The notes beneath the pieces are model-generated. The model searched no databases, was not told the DNA's origin, and was given only the letters and a program-made list of their open reading frames with translations. From Gymnothorax reevesii (lineage: Eukaryota; Chordata; Actinopteri; Anguilliformes; Muraenidae): a stretch of 64,000 bases of DNA. The stretch is taken from positions 90,568,120 through 90,632,119 of the forward strand of contig CM056583.1 in NCBI GenBank assembly GCA_029721435.1, in the 5' to 3' direction. Positions 62,926-64,000 of this stretch are shown here, piece after piece. The translations under genes and the position numbers were made by a program. Within the stretch, counting starts at the first letter, position 1. Every line of letters starts with the position of its first letter.

Positions 62926-63715
62926 CGCGGTTACTATAAAAAACCTTTCGTCTGAGAATAGAGGAAGATATCTCACCAGTGGGAGGCACAGTTGCGTTTG
63001 GCCGACCTCAGAAACTCCATGACAGACCAACTTCTCCTCCCTTTATCATGATGTGCATCATCTGGGACTGACATTGTCATGCAACCTTTCTTGTGTAGGG
63101 TAATGGCATCCACAATACACCATGTCAGGGATCCTCAAGCCCAAATCCAGCCCAGGGTTTCTTTCATCCCAGGCCAGTAAATGAACACTTTGTGACTTTC
63201 ATTGGCCAGACTGTCAAAACACCGGAGTCCCTGGTAAAGAGTAGGCAGAGAACCAACAGTTTTTCACCTTGAGGACCGTGATTTGAGGACCAGGGTCCGA
63301 TGTCTTCATGTGCTGCCCAGAGTGCAGACTGCATTCGCTTCTGATAGAGCTGTCAGAACCGCCTCACAAATGCAAGAGACATGTCCCAGCATGCATCTGT
63401 GCAGATGTACAGCTCTGTGTCCCCTCTGAGGAGGGCCTACGAGGGGGCCATTCTCATGGTTGAATGGGCCCTCAAACCATCCAGCGCCTGCTCTTCCTTT
63501 GACTCATATATCCGGCTGATCACCTTTAAAATCCAATGACACAACCAATGTCACAATACAGTCTGACTCTGACTCGTAGAGGCCCATGACATGGACAGTT
63601 GGTTGCTCTGAAATAATTGGTAGTGCATTCCGTGTAGAGACCACAGGCACAGGCTGCTCCACATCAACAGTCCGTATGCCACTGTGGGGAGTTTCATCGA
63701 TGGTTTACCTCCACA
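62926..63715. other. Unassigned sequence downstream of intelectin exon four
   Basis: No further intelectin exon (the expected Cys- and Gly-rich C-terminal block) and no other gene recognised on either strand. Confidence 0.4.
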
Positions 63716-64000
63716 GTATACAATGCTGTTTCCAAAAATGTGGGGATGCTGTGTAAAATATAAATATTAACATAGATAACATTTCAAATGTTGAAATTGA
63801 GACATTTTACATTTTAATCCACAAAATGAGCTTATTTCAAATTTTCTGGCTGCAACAGGTCACAAAAAAGTTGGAACATCAGCAAAAAAGGGCCGAAAAA
63901 GCATATATAAGAGAATCAGCTGAAAGAACATTTAGCAAGTAATTAAGTTAACTGGCATCAGGTGTGTAACATGATTGGCTATAAAAGAAATGTCTTAGAG
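63716..64000. repeat. Dispersed fish repeat (partner at 44,255)
   Basis: ATTTCAAATGTTGAAATTGA, ATCCACAAAATGAGCTTATT and CACAAAAAAGTTGGAACATC parallel the copy at 44,255-44,460. Runs off the window edge. Confidence 0.62.

Noticed and set aside
63080..63700. Possible exon of a neighbouring gene
   Set aside because: Even base composition but no conserved motif or frame on either strand.

Overview
This window looks like a repeat-dense piece of a ray-finned fish genome, probably a teleost. It has spliced vertebrate exons, many TIR element families typical of fish, Ty3/gypsy elements of the fish sushi and Gmr1 types, L1-like and L2/CR1-like LINEs, and no bacterial-style gene packing. Nearly everything before 60 kb is mobile or repetitive DNA. 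The only convincing host gene is an intelectin at the right end: four spliced exons at 60,004-62,489 on the + strand, with the first exon and the C-terminal exon(s) not seen.

Layout. 0-1 kb: decayed LINE reverse transcriptase. 4.5-7.4 kb: an unclassified element with inverted, internally repeated ends and a two-exon zinc-finger ORF; it is the best candidate here for something not yet described. 8-13 kb: hAT MITE with target duplication, hairpins, LINE and Tc1 scraps, a 457-bp palindrome. 14.7-18.4 kb: L1-type ORF2 remnants on the - strand, one split by a 2.5-kb repeat that itself carries a tRNA-derived SINE. 18.4-19.9 kb: a 147-bp tandem array with a hAT MITE inside, then another hAT MITE. 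22.7-24.6 kb: a 45-bp minisatellite of about 42 units, open in several frames. 26.6-30.2 kb: a hAT transposase pseudogene interrupted by a TA-flanked MITE and a Harbinger element that still shows both its Myb-like and transposase ORFs.

30.2-36.5 kb: a decayed sushi-type gypsy element broken by a LINE, a solo LTR and a piggyBac-type MITE. 37.8-42.9 kb: a very young Gmr1-like gypsy element (LTRs nearly identical, 4-bp target duplication) with integrase upstream of the reverse transcriptase/RNase H region and the RT catalytic core deleted in frame. It sits inside an older retrovirus-like pol remnant whose other piece lies inverted at 53.9-54.3 kb. 46.9-52.2 kb: a second Gmr1-like element with a complete RT, one in-frame stop in gag, and no visible 5' LTR. 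52.7-59 kb: LINE, sushi gag/protease scrap, Tc1-type and piggyBac-type MITEs.

The elements form clear nests, so their relative order of insertion can be read from target duplications and from reading frames that resume across the insertions. All calls come from reading the sequence; none was checked against a database.
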